A stretch of DNA of 64,000 bases, from NCBI RefSeq assembly GCF_004795895.1, contig NZ_CP039250.1, positions 1,550,001 through 1,614,000 of the forward strand, written 5' to 3'. Below, one piece after another: positions 51,648-62,196 of the stretch (positions are counted from its first letter, which is position 1; each line of letters opens with the position of its first letter). The DNA comes from Sphingopyxis sp. PAMC25046 (GTDB taxonomy: Bacteria; Pseudomonadota; Alphaproteobacteria; Sphingomonadales; Sphingomonadaceae). The notes beneath the pieces were generated by a model that was not told the DNA's origin, did not search any database, and saw only the letters and a list, made by a program, of their open reading frames with translations. The position numbers were made by a program, and so were the translations under genes.

Positions 51648-52913
51648 CTAGCCGGCCTCGAGGCTATCCAGCGACGCGCCGATCGCATCCCATACCTGCG
51701 CCAGTTCGTCCGCAGTAATGCAATAGGGCGGCATGACGTAGAGCGTGTTGCCGAGCGGGCGGAGCAGGATGCCGCGGTCGCGATAGAAAGCGATCAGGCG
51801 CGGCGCGAGATTCGAGAGATACCCCGCGTCGGGGACCGCTATGTCGAGCGCGGCGATCGTGCCGAGGCGACGTGACTTTTGGGCGCGCGGGTCGTGAGAG
51901 AGCAGCGACAGATGCGCGGCCTGTGCGTCGGCGAGCGCGTCGATGCGCTGCTGCACCGGCTCGTCGCGCCAGATATCGAGATTGGCGTTGGCGGCGGCAC
52001 AGGCGATCGGGTTGGCCGTGTAACTGCTTGAATGATAGAAGGTCTTCGCGCGGTCGGTCGAATAATGCGCTGCGAAGATCGGCTCGATGCAGAGGGTGAC
52101 CGCGAGCGGCAGGCTGCCGCCGGTGAGGCCTTTCGAGAGACAGACGATGTCGGGGATCACCCCCGCCTGGTCGCATGCGAAGCGCGTGCCGGTGCGGCCC
52201 CAGCCGGTCATCACTTCGTCGGCGATGAAGAGGACATTGTGGCGCGCGCAGATGGCGCGCATTTCGGCGAGCACCCATGCGGGATAGATGAGCATGCCGC
52301 CCGCGCCGAGGATCAGCGGTTCGACGATGAAGGCGGCGGGCTTTTGGGCGCACGCCGCTTCGAGTGCGTCGAGCGTGGCCTGTTCGAGCCCCTCGTGCGG
52401 GAAGGGGATGGTGTCGACGTCGAAGAGCAGGGGCTGCCACGCGCGGTTGTAGACCCCGCGCTCGCCCACCGACATGGTGCCGATCGTGTCACCATGATAG
52501 CTATGTTCGAGGACGAGGATGCGGCTGCGCGCCTCGCCGATGTTATACCAATAGCCGAGCGCCATCTTGAGCGCGACCTCGACGCTGGTCGACCCCGAGT
52601 CCGAAAAGAAGACGCGCGTGAGCGGGGCGGGGGTGATGCGGACCAGCTCGGCGGCGAGCGCCTCGGCGGGTGCGTGCGTCCAGCCGGCGAAAATGAGCTG
52701 GTCGAGCGTTTCGGCCTGCCGGGCGATCGCGGCCATGATGCGCGGGTGCGCGTGGCCGTGGGTGGTGACCCACCAGCTCGATATGGCGTCGATCCAGCTA
52801 TTGCCCCCAGCGTCGTAGAGTTTGCTGTCTTTGGCGTGCGAAATCAGCGGGATGGAATCACCGAGGCCGTGCTGGGTGAAGGGGTGCCAGACGGGGGAGT
52901 TGGGCGTGCTCAT
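51648..52913 (-). CDS. bioA: Adenosylmethionine-8-amino-7-oxononanoate aminotransferase
   Basis: A 421-residue PLP enzyme of biotin synthesis (KAPA to DAPA with SAM as amino donor). PLP-fold features are PVWHPFTQHG (7-16), FSDSGSTSVEVALKMALGYWYN, EHSYHGDTIGTMSVG, FIADEVMTGWGRTG and the Schiff-base Lys in CLSKGLTGGSLPLAVTL. It is the last gene of the bioF-bioD-bioA set, 62 nt after bioD. Confidence 0.95.
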   Translation of the reverse strand: MSTPNSPVWHPFTQHGLGDSIPLISHAKDSKLYDAGGNSWIDAISSWWVTTHGHAHPRIMAAIARQAETLDQLIFAGWTHAPAEALAAELVRITPAPLTRVFFSDSGSTSVEVALKMALGYWYNIGEARSRILVLEHSYHGDTIGTMSVGERGVYNRAWQPLLFDVDTIPFPHEGLEQATLDALEAACAQKPAAFIVEPLILGAGGMLIYPAWVLAEMRAICARHNVLFIADEVMTGWGRTGTRFACDQAGVIPDIVCLSKGLTGGSLPLAVTLCIEPIFAAHYSTDRAKTFYHSSSYTANPIACAAANANLDIWRDEPVQQRIDALADAQAAHLSLLSHDPRAQKSRRLGTIAALDIAVPDAGYLSNLAPRLIAFYRDRGILLRPLGNTLYVMPPYCITADELAQVWDAIGASLDSLEAG

Positions 52914-52975
52914 GGCGTGTCCCTATACGCATTCGTCACTCGCGCGAAAGACAGAACCCCGGGGTGCACGATGGG

Positions 52976-53584
52976 TCAGAGGAAGTCGGCGATCTGGAAG
53001 TTTGCTTTGAACGCCGCTGCCAGCGTTGCGCTGTCCAGCGGGTCGATGATCGGCAGGCGGCCCAGCCGGCGGACGCCGCCGAGCTTCGCGATGATCGCCT
53101 CGCTGTCCTCGACCGCGTCGCCGAGGAAAGCGACGCCGTGGAGCGGGACGCCCCGCGATTTGAACGCCTCGATCGTGAGCAGGCTGTGGTTGATCGTGCC
53201 GAGCGCGGTGCGCGCGCACACGATCACCGGGATTTGCCAGCGCGCGAAAAGGTCGGCGTAGAGCGTCGTGCGCGTGACCGGGACGAGCGCGCCACCCGCA
53301 CCCTCGACGATCAGATCGCCGGGGGGCGGAGTCAGCGTTTCCGTGTCGATGTTAACGCCGTCAATTTCGGCGGCGATATGCGGCGAGGCGGGGGTGACGA
53401 GGCGGTAGGCTTCGGGGCGGACCGGCACCCCGGCGAGGCGCGCGACGACCGCGCTGTCGGTTTCGTCTTCGAGTCCCGACTGGATCGGTTTCCAGTAAGG
53501 TGCGCCGGTGGCCTGCGCCAGAGCGGCGGAAAAGATGGTTTTTCCGATGCCGGTGTCGGTGCCGGTGACGACGAAGCGCGTCAT
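52976..53584 (-). CDS. bioD: Dethiobiotin synthetase
   Basis: A 202-residue ATP-dependent ligase that closes the ureido ring of dethiobiotin. P-loop-type [19 protein letters not shown] (4-22), WKPIQSG and [10 protein letters not shown] are the family motifs. It overlaps bioF by 4 nt. Confidence 0.95.
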   Translation of the reverse strand: MTRFVVTGTDTGIGKTIFSAALAQATGAPYWKPIQSGLEDETDSAVVARLAGVPVRPEAYRLVTPASPHIAAEIDGVNIDTETLTPPPGDLIVEGAGGALVPVTRTTLYADLFARWQIPVIVCARTALGTINHSLLTIEAFKSRGVPLHGVAFLGDAVEDSEAIIAKLGGVRRLGRLPIIDPLDSATLAAAFKANFQIADFL

Positions 53585-54717
53585 GCCGCGGCCATCGCCT
53601 GCGCGAGCGCGTCCGCCATATCGTCTATGTTGGCTTCGTTAACATTGAGCGTGATGGCGATGCGGAGGCGCGCGCTTCCCTCAGCCACCGTCGGCGGGCG
53701 GATACCGCGGATGTCGAAGCCGGCGTCCTGAAGGCTGCCCGCGATGCGCATCGTGCGTTCGTTGTCGCCGATGATCACGGGTAGGATCTGCGTGCCGCTG
53801 GCGGGGATGCCGAGCGGCACGAGCCGCTCGGTGGCGTGGCGGACGAGCGCGTGGAGGCGCGCCTGGCGCTCGGGCTCGTTCGCGACGATCTCGATCGCCT
53901 GCCGAACGAGCCACGCCATCAGGGGTGAGGGGGCGGTCGAGAAGATGAAGGGACGCCCGCGGTTGACGAGGAAGTCGGTTGCGATCGCGGGGGCGCAGAG
54001 CAGCGCGCCTTCGGCGCCGAGCGCCTTGCCGCAGGTGTGGAGGGTGACGAGATTGTCGCGGCGCGGCAGCGCATGCGCAAGGCCGGCGCCGCCGGGGCCG
54101 AAGACGCCGGTCGCGTGCGCTTCGTCGACCACGAGCACGGCGTCGTGGCGGTCGGCGACCGCGGCGAGCTGCGCCAGCGGGGCGCGGTCGCCGTCCATGC
54201 TGTAGAGGCTTTCGACCGCGATCCACGGCGTCCCGGCGCCGCCGCCGGCGCGCCAGCGCGAAATGATGTCCTCGAACGCCTGCGCGTCGTTGTGCGCGGC
54301 GGCGACGTGGCCGGCGCGGCCGAGCTTCATCCCGTCGTGCGCGCTCGCGTGGATCAGTTCGTCGTGGACGACGAGGTCGCCGCGCTGCGGCAGTGTCGCG
54401 AAGAGCGCGGCGTTGGCGGCGAAGCCGGTCGCGAAGAAGAGCGCCGCCTCGCTGCCATAGTGGCGCGCGGCGTGCGCTTCGAGCGCTTCATGCTCGGCGT
54501 GATTGCCGCGCAGCAGGCGTGAACCGCCCGAGCCGGCGGGGAGACCGCGCGCAATGCCCGCGGCGAGGGCATCGCGGAGTGCTTCGCTGTCGGCGAGGCC
54601 GAGATAGTCGTTCGACGCGAAATCGCGGCCGGCGCGCGGCGCGAGCTTGCGGCGGCGGCTGTCGTGCGCGAGCGCCGCGAGATCGGCGCGATGGGCGGTA
54701 AAAGGGGAGATCACCAT
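53581..54717 (-). CDS. bioF: 8-amino-7-oxononanoate synthase
   Basis: A 378-residue PLP enzyme that condenses alanine with a pimeloyl thioester. Landmarks are [55 protein letters not shown] and the PLP Lys in [16 protein letters not shown]. It is the first gene of the biotin set; bioB and bioC are not in this window. The ATG at 54717 is the natural family start. Confidence 0.95.
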   Translation of the reverse strand: MVISPFTAHRADLAALAHDSRRRKLAPRAGRDFASNDYLGLADSEALRDALAAGIARGLPAGSGGSRLLRGNHAEHEALEAHAARHYGSEAALFFATGFAANAALFATLPQRGDLVVHDELIHASAHDGMKLGRAGHVAAAHNDAQAFEDIISRWRAGGGAGTPWIAVESLYSMDGDRAPLAQLAAVADRHDAVLVVDEAHATGVFGPGGAGLAHALPRRDNLVTLHTCGKALGAEGALLCAPAIATDFLVNRGRPFIFSTAPSPLMAWLVRQAIEIVANEPERQARLHALVRHATERLVPLGIPASGTQILPVIIGDNERTMRIAGSLQDAGFDIRGIRPPTVAEGSARLRIAITLNVNEANIDDMADALAQAMAAA

Positions 54718-54732
54718 CTTCTTCCTTCTCTC

Positions 54733-54826
54733 GTCATTCCCGCGAAAGCGGGAACCCGGTTGCGACGCCGGCTCGCTGGGTTCTGCTCGGAGCCACGTGT
54801 CTCCGGACACCTTTCGCGGGAATGAC
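54733..54826. repeat. Palindromic element, family 2
   Basis: Perfect outer inverted arms GTCATTCCCGCGAAAG (54733-54748) and complement (54811-54826), inner GGAACCCGGTTGCGACGCCGG. It lies directly upstream of bioF, in the gap to the DUF6151 gene. Confidence 0.85.
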
Positions 54827-54832
54827 GAATTT

Positions 54833-55441
54833 TTAGTCTGTGCGGCTGGCGCCTCTTAGCGCCGACCGTTCTTCGCCGGTCAATCGGTGAGGTTTGGCGA
54901 TCGGTTCGAGCGTTGCGGCGTCGAAGAGCGGCGATCGCCGGCGGTCGCCCGAGATGAAATCCTTGATCGCGCGCCAGAAGAAGCGACGCATCAGCGTCGG
55001 GGTGCCCATTTTGGGCAGGTGGCTGGCGTCGCCGATGGCTTCGTGCGTGAAGAGATGGCCGCGCGGCGGGCCGAGCATGTCGGCGCGCCTTACCGGATCG
55101 CAGGCGGCGATCAGGATCGTGACGAAGGGGAGCTTGCCGTTCTTGAAGGTGTTGAACAGCGGTGTGCGGCAGCAGGCGGCGTACCAGCGCAGCGTCGGCG
55201 CGTCGGTCAGGTGGAGGCAGGCGAGCCGCTCGCGGCCGGAGTCGATCCGCATCCGCGCGCATCGCGTCTGATAGAGCGGCGTGCCGCCGTGCGCGTCGAG
55301 CAGATGCGCGTGACCGAGATGGTGGGTGAGATTCTGGCAATCAGTGCAGTGGCAGACGACATGGTCGCCCTCGCCGGATACGACGCGCATCGTTCCGGTG
55401 ACGGTGCCGCAGTCGCAGGCGAAGGAGAGATCGGATGCCAT
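54833..55441 (-). CDS. DUF6151 (GFA-like zinc-binding) protein
   Basis: A 202-residue protein whose first third carries the cysteine pattern of glutathione-dependent formaldehyde-activating-like folds: FACDCGTVTG (about 7-16), VCHCTDCQNLTHHLG (about 28-42) and AACCRTPLFNTFK (about 88-100). These would bind zinc. The function is unknown. Confidence 0.75.
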   Translation of the reverse strand: MASDLSFACDCGTVTGTMRVVSGEGDHVVCHCTDCQNLTHHLGHAHLLDAHGGTPLYQTRCARMRIDSGRERLACLHLTDAPTLRWYAACCRTPLFNTFKNGKLPFVTILIAACDPVRRADMLGPPRGHLFTHEAIGDASHLPKMGTPTLMRRFFWRAIKDFISGDRRRSPLFDAATLEPIAKPHRLTGEERSALRGASRTD

Positions 55442-55503
55442 GATCCGGCCCTAGCTCTTCGCCCGCGACTGGGGAAGGTATATCGGAGCAGGCTTGCATG
55501 CGA

Positions 55504-55641
55504 TCCTCCCTGTGGCGAAGCCATGGGGAGGTGGCAGCGCGAAGCGATGACGGAGGGGCTAATGGCGCGAGGTTGCGGCCCCTCCACCACTCGCTTTCAG
55601 CGAGCGGTCCCCCTCCCCATGGCCTGCGGCCACAGGGAGGA
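55504..55641. repeat. 138-bp palindromic element, family 3 (copy 2)
   Basis: Begins TCCTCCCTGTGGCGAAGCCA and ends GGCCTGCGGCCACAGGGAGGA; matches copy 1 (51477-51610) along its length. It lies directly after the ilvC stop (55649). Confidence 0.9.
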
Positions 55642-55648
55642 TTTTTCG

Positions 55649-57285
<1,637 letters not shown>

Positions 57286-57289
57286 GTGC

Positions 57290-59044
57290 TTACACCAGCG
57301 CCTTGGCTTCGTCGTCCATCGTGCCGGTGATGTCGTTCGGCTGGAGGATCATGTCGGTGTGCGCCGCGCCCGACGGGATCATCGGGAAGCAGTTGGCGAG
57401 TTTGGCGACGCGGCAGTCGACGATCACCGGTCCCGGCGTGTCGATCATCTTGCTGATGCCCGCCTCGAGCTCGCCCAGCGTGTCGATGCGCAGGCCCGTC
57501 CAGCCATAAGCCTCGGCGAGCTTCACGAAATCGGGCAGGCTGTCCGAATAGCTGTTCGAATAGCGGCTCTCGTAAGTGAGTTCCTGCCACTGGCGGACCA
57601 TCCCCATCCATTCATTGTTGAGGATGAAGATCTTCACCGGCAGGCGGTACTGGCTGACCGTGCCCATTTCCTGGATGTTCATCTGCAGGCTGGCTTCGCC
57701 CGCGATGCAGATGACGAGGCGGTTCGGGTTGGCGATCTGCGCGCCGACCGCGGCGGGGAAGCCATAACCCATCGTGCCGAGGCCGCCCGAGGTGAGCCAG
57801 CGATTGGGCGCCGAGAAGCCGAAATGCTGTGCCGCCCACATTTGGTGCTGGCCGACCTCGGTCGTGATGATCGGGTCGCGGCCGCGCGTCGCGTCGAACA
57901 GCGCCTTCACCGCGCGTTGCGGCATGATGTCGGCGTCCGGTTCCTTCTTTTCGGGGAAGTCGAGGCAGCGCGTCGCGCGCCAGCCGTCGACGCGGCGCCA
58001 CCATTCGCCAAGGTCGCGCGCCTTGTGCCCCTTGGCCTGCCACGCTGCGATCAGCGCGTCGAGCGCGCGGCCGGCGTCGCCGACCACCGCGAGGTCGACG
58101 GGGACGATCTTGTTGATCGAGCTGCGGTCGATGTCGATGTGGATCTTCTTCGCCTCGGGCGCGAAGGCGTCGAGGCGGCCGGTGACGCGGTCGTCGAAGC
58201 GCGCGCCGACCGCGATGATCAGGTCGGCACGGTTCATCGCCATGTTCGATTCATAGGTGCCGTGCATGCCGAGCATGCCGAGCCATTTGGGATCGTCGGC
58301 GGGGAAGGCGCCGAGCCCCATCAGCGTCGAGGTGATCGGCGCGCCGGTCAGGCTGACGAGCTGGCGCAGTGCCGCGCTCGCATCGGGCCCTGCGTTGATC
58401 ACGCCGCCGCCGGTGTAGAAGACCGGGCGTTCGGCCGCGGCGATCATGTCGATCGCCTGGGCAATCGCATCGGCGTCGGGTTCGACCTGCGGGCGATAGC
58501 TGTTGTGCTGGATGAATTCGGGCACCGAATAGGTGCCGGTCGCGACCTGCACATTCTTCGGAATGTCGATCACCACCGGACCGGGGCGGCCGTGGGTCGC
58601 GATATGGAACGCCTCGTGCATGATCGGGCCGAGACGGTCGGGGTCCATCACGAGATAATTATGCTTGGTGCAATGGCGCGTGATGCCGACGGTGTCGCAT
58701 TCCTGGAAGGCGTCGGTACCGATCAGCGTCGTCGGCACCTGCCCCGTCAGCACGACCATCGGGATCGAATCGAGCAAGGCGTCGGTGATGCCGGTGACGG
58801 CATTCGTGGCGCCGGGCCCCGAGGTGACGAGCACGACGCCGGGCTTGCCGGTCGAGCGCGCATAGCCTTCGGCCGCGTGCGTTGCCGCCTGTTCGTGGCG
58901 GACGAGGATATGTTTGATCGTCGGGTGTTTGTAGAGCGCGTCATAGATCGGAAGGACCGCGCCGCCCGGATAGCCGAACACCGTATCGACCCCGAGGTCG
59001 ACCAGCGCCTGAACCACCATGTCGGCACCACTCATTTCCGTCAC
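57290..59044 (-). CDS. ilvB: Acetolactate synthase large (catalytic) subunit
   Basis: A 584-residue thiamine-diphosphate enzyme that joins two pyruvates, or pyruvate with 2-oxobutyrate. The catalytic Glu is in LVRHEQAATHAAEGYAR (about 50), VTSGPGATNAVTGI follows, and the ThDP motif GEASLQMNIQEMGT...NNEWMGMVRQ is in the C-terminal third. The GTG start at 59044 follows AAAGGAG by 7 nt. Confidence 0.97.
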   Translation of the reverse strand: MTEMSGADMVVQALVDLGVDTVFGYPGGAVLPIYDALYKHPTIKHILVRHEQAATHAAEGYARSTGKPGVVLVTSGPGATNAVTGITDALLDSIPMVVLTGQVPTTLIGTDAFQECDTVGITRHCTKHNYLVMDPDRLGPIMHEAFHIATHGRPGPVVIDIPKNVQVATGTYSVPEFIQHNSYRPQVEPDADAIAQAIDMIAAAERPVFYTGGGVINAGPDASAALRQLVSLTGAPITSTLMGLGAFPADDPKWLGMLGMHGTYESNMAMNRADLIIAVGARFDDRVTGRLDAFAPEAKKIHIDIDRSSINKIVPVDLAVVGDAGRALDALIAAWQAKGHKARDLGEWWRRVDGWRATRCLDFPEKKEPDADIMPQRAVKALFDATRGRDPIITTEVGQHQMWAAQHFGFSAPNRWLTSGGLGTMGYGFPAAVGAQIANPNRLVICIAGEASLQMNIQEMGTVSQYRLPVKIFILNNEWMGMVRQWQELTYESRYSNSYSDSLPDFVKLAEAYGWTGLRIDTLGELEAGISKMIDTPGPVIVDCRVAKLANCFPMIPSGAAHTDMILQPNDITGTMDDEAKALV

Positions 59045-59101
59045 GACGAAACTCCTTTCAACGCAAAAGTGCCGCGCTTGTGCGCTGCAACAGGGTTGCG
59101 G

Positions 59102-59130
59102 GCAATAGGTGTATGATTCTATCCTGTCAA
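59102..59130 (-). promoter_or_regulatory. Promoter of ilvB-ilvN-ilvC
   Basis: On the minus strand TTGACA (59130-59125) is a perfect -35 hexamer; TATTGC (59107-59102) is a weaker -10 at 17-nt spacing. The -35 box lies inside the last codons of miaA. I see no leader peptide between the promoter and ilvB. Confidence 0.6.
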
Positions 59131-60081
59131 CAGACTATCACGTAATATTATTACTAATTGACCAATAGAATCGACGTTTAATGACTCTTCGTGGCGCGAC
59201 CAATCGGCGGGCGGCTGGTGGCGGAACCACGTATATTGGCGCTTCGCATATTGACGGGTCGCCGCCTGCGCCGCTTCGAGCGCGTCGGCGCGGCTGATTT
59301 CGCCGCGGAGAAAAGCGGCGATCTGCGGCACGCCGATCGCACGCATCGCGGGAAGATCGGGGTCGAGGTGACGTGCGAGCAGGGCCTCGACTTCTTCGAT
59401 CGCGCCGCCCTCGAACATCTGGATCAGGCGGGTATCGCAGCGGGTACGAAGCCAGTCGCGCGGGGGGAGGAGGATCATCGGGGCGAGGGCGATGGTATCG
59501 GCGATGCCGCCTTCGCGCGCCTGCTGCCAGTCGGCGAGAGTGCGGCCGGTCGCGCGCACGACCTCGAGCGCGCGCGCGACGCGCGTGGTGTCGGCGGGGT
59601 TGAGGCGTTCGGCGGCTGCAGGGTCGGAGATCGCCAGCGCGGCATGAGCCTCGGCCACCGGAAGCGCGCGCACGGCTTCGCGGACCTGCGGGTCGATTTC
59701 TGGGACGGGTGCGATGCCATAAAGCAGGGTGCGCAGGTAAAGGCCGGTGCCGCCGACGAGGATCGGGACCCGGCCCGCAGCATGTGCCTCGGCGATGACA
59801 TTGCGCGCTTCGGCCGCCCAGCGCGCGGCATTATGCGCGTCGGCGGCATCGATATGGCCGAACAGGCGGTGCGGCACGCCGTCCATCTCCTCGTCGGTCG
59901 GGCGCGCCGAAAGGATCGCGAGGTCGGCGTAGACCTGGCTCGCGTCGGCATTGACGACGATCCCATTTTCGAGCGTTTTTGCGAGCGAGACCGCCAAAGC
60001 GCTCTTGCCGCTGGCGGTGGGTCCGGCGATAAGTGCCACGGGCAGCCGCGCTTTGGCGGTCGAGATAAAAGGAGATGCCAT
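59119..60081 (-). CDS. miaA: tRNA dimethylallyltransferase
   Basis: A 320-residue enzyme that isopentenylates A37 of tRNAs reading U-starting codons. P-loop GPTASGKS (20-27), [20 protein letters not shown] with the DSQ-like motif as [18 protein letters not shown], and the C-terminal [15 protein letters not shown] are seen. The start ATG (60081-60079) overlaps the divergent serB start ATG (60080-60082), and no good ribosome binding site precedes it. Confidence 0.94.
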   Translation of the reverse strand: MASPFISTAKARLPVALIAGPTASGKSALAVSLAKTLENGIVVNADASQVYADLAILSARPTDEEMDGVPHRLFGHIDAADAHNAARWAAEARNVIAEAHAAGRVPILVGGTGLYLRTLLYGIAPVPEIDPQVREAVRALPVAEAHAALAISDPAAAERLNPADTTRVARALEVVRATGRTLADWQQAREGGIADTIALAPMILLPPRDWLRTRCDTRLIQMFEGGAIEEVEALLARHLDPDLPAMRAIGVPQIAAFLRGEISRADALEAAQAATRQYAKRQYTWFRHQPPADWSRHEESLNVDSIGQLVIILRDSLLTG

Positions 60082-60964
60082 GTTCGTCGCGACGCTGATA
60101 GCAGCCGGGAAGCTGACCGACGAGGTGGTTCGCGAAGGTATAGACCGGCTGGCGGCGACGGGGCACGATGTCGGCGCGCCGCACTGGCTCGACGAGCATG
60201 ATGCGGCCGACATCGTCTTTCACGGCAGCCTGGTGAGCGCGCGCAAGGAACTGGCGCATATGGACCATGGCGCGCTCGACATCGTCGTCCAGCCGCTGGG
60301 CGATCGCACCAAGAAACTGATCATCGCCGACATGGATTCGACGATGATCACCGTCGAGTGCATCGACGAACTGGCCGATTATGCCGGGTTGAAGCCGCAA
60401 ATCGCGGCGATCACCGAACGCGCGATGCGCGGCGAGCTCGATTTCCGCGCCGCGCTGACCGAGCGCGTCGGGCTGCTCGGCGGGATGGCGGAGAGCACGC
60501 TGGTCGATTGCCGGATGGAGCGCGTGCGGTTGACGCGCGGCGCGCGCACGCTGGTGCAGACGATGAAAGCGCATGGCGCATATTCGGTGCTGGTGTCGGG
60601 CGGCTTCATGCCCTTCGCCGGGCCGGTGGCCGAGGCGATCGGCTTCGACAAGGTCGTCGCGAACGAGCTGGAGATTTCAGGCGGCAAGCTGACCGGCAAG
60701 GTGCTGGAGCCGATCGTCGACAGTTCGGCGAAGCTCGAGACGCTGAAGGCCGAGGCGGCGCGACACGGCCTGCCGCTCGCCGAGACGCTGGCCGTGGGTG
60801 ACGGCGCGAACGACATTCCGATGATCACGAGCGCGGGGCTGGGGATCGGATATTACCCGCATCCCGCCGCGGGCGAGGCGGCCGCGGCGGTAATCCGGCA
60901 TCATGATTTGACGGCGCTGCTATGGGCGCAGGGCTATTCGCGGCGGCAGTGGGTGATGGGGTAG
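60080..60964 (+). CDS. serB: Phosphoserine phosphatase
   Basis: A 294-residue HAD phosphatase for the last step of serine synthesis. The catalytic DMDST is at residues 84-88 (Asp84 nucleophile, Asp86), motif II is the SGGF stretch, and motif III-IV is [12 protein letters not shown] strong AAAGGAG (60068-60074) supports the ATG at 60080, although it lies inside miaA. Confidence 0.95.
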   Translation: MFVATLIAAGKLTDEVVREGIDRLAATGHDVGAPHWLDEHDAADIVFHGSLVSARKELAHMDHGALDIVVQPLGDRTKKLIIADMDSTMITVECIDELADYAGLKPQIAAITERAMRGELDFRAALTERVGLLGGMAESTLVDCRMERVRLTRGARTLVQTMKAHGAYSVLVSGGFMPFAGPVAEAIGFDKVVANELEISGGKLTGKVLEPIVDSSAKLETLKAEAARHGLPLAETLAVGDGANDIPMITSAGLGIGYYPHPAAGEAAAAVIRHHDLTALLWAQGYSRRQWVMG

Positions 60965-61052
60965 GGGTGGCCGGATTGCGGGCGCTTCCGGTCGTTCTTG
61001 CCAATCCGGACCCTATGACCGGTTTCGGGCGATAGCGGACGTTGCACTTCTC

Positions 61053-61083
61053 GTCACCCCGGGCTTGACCCGGGGCCTGCCTT
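61053..61083 (+). repeat. Left inverted REP arm flanking the GIY-YIG gene
   Basis: A 31-bp arm (starts GTCACCCCGGGCTTGACCCG) whose inverted partner is 61415-61445, with 3 mismatches by my count. It matches the family 1 arms at 32038 and 47331. Confidence 0.85.
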
Positions 61084-61099
61084 GTCTTTTTCTGGCGCT

Positions 61100-61444
61100 A
61101 TGGAACGTTATCCCTGCGTCTATATTCTTGCGCGTTCGTCGCATGGGACATTCTACACCGGGGTCACCTCGAACCTTGTCCAGCGGATCCATCAACATCG
61201 TGAAGGGACATTCGGCGGCTACACGAAGGACTATGGAATCAAGCGCCTCGTCTGGTTCGAACGCCACGAGATGATGGATACGGCAATCCTTCGAGAGAAA
61301 CGCATCAAGCGGTGGCTGCGTACATGGAAATACGAACTGATCAACGCGATGAACCCGACATGGCGCAATCTCGCCGAGGATTTCGGGTTCGAACCTTTGC
61401 CCTTGGCAAGAAGGAAGGCGGGTCCCGGGTCAAGCCCGGGATGA
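61100..61444 (+). CDS. GIY-YIG nuclease-family protein within a REP-flanked unit
   Basis: A 114-residue single-domain GIY-YIG protein. The motif pair is YIL (8-10) and YTG (19-21) in VYILARSSHGTFYTGVTSNLVQRIHQHR, with Arg29 and Glu66 (ILREKRIKRWLR) as the expected catalytic residues, followed by the NPTWRNLAEDFG stretch. The last codons (AGPGSSPG) and the stop are encoded by the right REP arm. The ATG at 61100 is used; a TTG frame is open 18 nt earlier, inside the left arm. It may nick or cut DNA, but the target is unknown. Confidence 0.88.
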   Translation: MERYPCVYILARSSHGTFYTGVTSNLVQRIHQHREGTFGGYTKDYGIKRLVWFERHEMMDTAILREKRIKRWLRTWKYELINAMNPTWRNLAEDFGFEPLPLARRKAGPGSSPG

Positions 61445-61445
61445 C
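61415..61445 (-). repeat. Right inverted REP arm flanking the GIY-YIG gene
   Basis: The inverted partner of 61053-61083, 31 bp. It contains the stop codon (61442-61444) of the GIY-YIG gene. Confidence 0.85.
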
Positions 61446-61487
61446 GAAAGCGACGTCCGCTCTCCACCCCAAAGCAGATTATCTGCC

Positions 61488-62192
61488 TTAACGCTTCACA
61501 TGCTGCCTATCGCCCCACAGGATTGCGCGGTGCTCGTCGGTGAAGCCGGTGAGGCCGCCCTCGATGGTTTCGGCGCGCGCGACGCCGACCGTCATGCCCT
61601 CCGCGACCGCGGGGCGTGCGAGCATCGCAGCGCCCCAGCGATCGACATTCGGAAACCGGCCGGCCTTTTCGATGAGCTGGCGGCGCAGATAGGGCAGGGT
61701 CGCCATGTCGGCGATGCTATACTCCTCGCCCGCGAGCCATTCGGCTTCGCCAAGGCGCTTGTCGAGCACCATCATCAGCCGGTCGACCTCGCGGCTGTAA
61801 CGCGCGATCGCATATTCGTGCCGGTCCTTGGCATAATGGGTGAAATGCGCTTCTTGCCCGAACATCGGGCCGACGCCCGACAGCTGGAACATCAGCCACT
61901 GCCAGCAGATCGCGCGCTTCACCGGATCGGCGGGCAGGAAACGCCCGGTCTTTTCGGCGAGGTAGAGGAGGATCGCGCCGGTTTCCCAAAGCACGAAGCG
62001 TTCGCCATCGGGCCCCTCGTCGTCGACGATCACCGGCGTCTTGTTGTTCGGGTTGAGTGCGAGAAATTCGGGGGTAAGCTGGTCGCCCGCGAGGATGTCG
62101 ATATATTCGAGCCGCCAGTCGAGTTCCATTTCGAGGAGCGCGATCGCGATCTTGCGCGCGTTGGGGGTCGGGCCGCCATAGAGGGTGATCAT
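61488..62192 (-). CDS. Glutathione S-transferase family protein
   Basis: A 234-residue protein: thioredoxin-like domain ITLYGGPTPNARKIAIALLEMELDWRLEYIDILAGDQLTPEFLALNPNNKTPVIVDDEG (2-60), ETGAILLYLAE, and a helical domain with YSIADMATLPYL. The NPNNKTPVI wording fits the Ure2p/nu-type glutathione enzymes. It lies 4 nt after the CoA transferase gene, so it is co-transcribed with it. Confidence 0.9.
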   Translation of the reverse strand: MITLYGGPTPNARKIAIALLEMELDWRLEYIDILAGDQLTPEFLALNPNNKTPVIVDDEGPDGERFVLWETGAILLYLAEKTGRFLPADPVKRAICWQWLMFQLSGVGPMFGQEAHFTHYAKDRHEYAIARYSREVDRLMMVLDKRLGEAEWLAGEEYSIADMATLPYLRRQLIEKAGRFPNVDRWGAAMLARPAVAEGMTVGVARAETIEGGLTGFTDEHRAILWGDRQHVKR

Positions 62193-62196
62193 CGCC

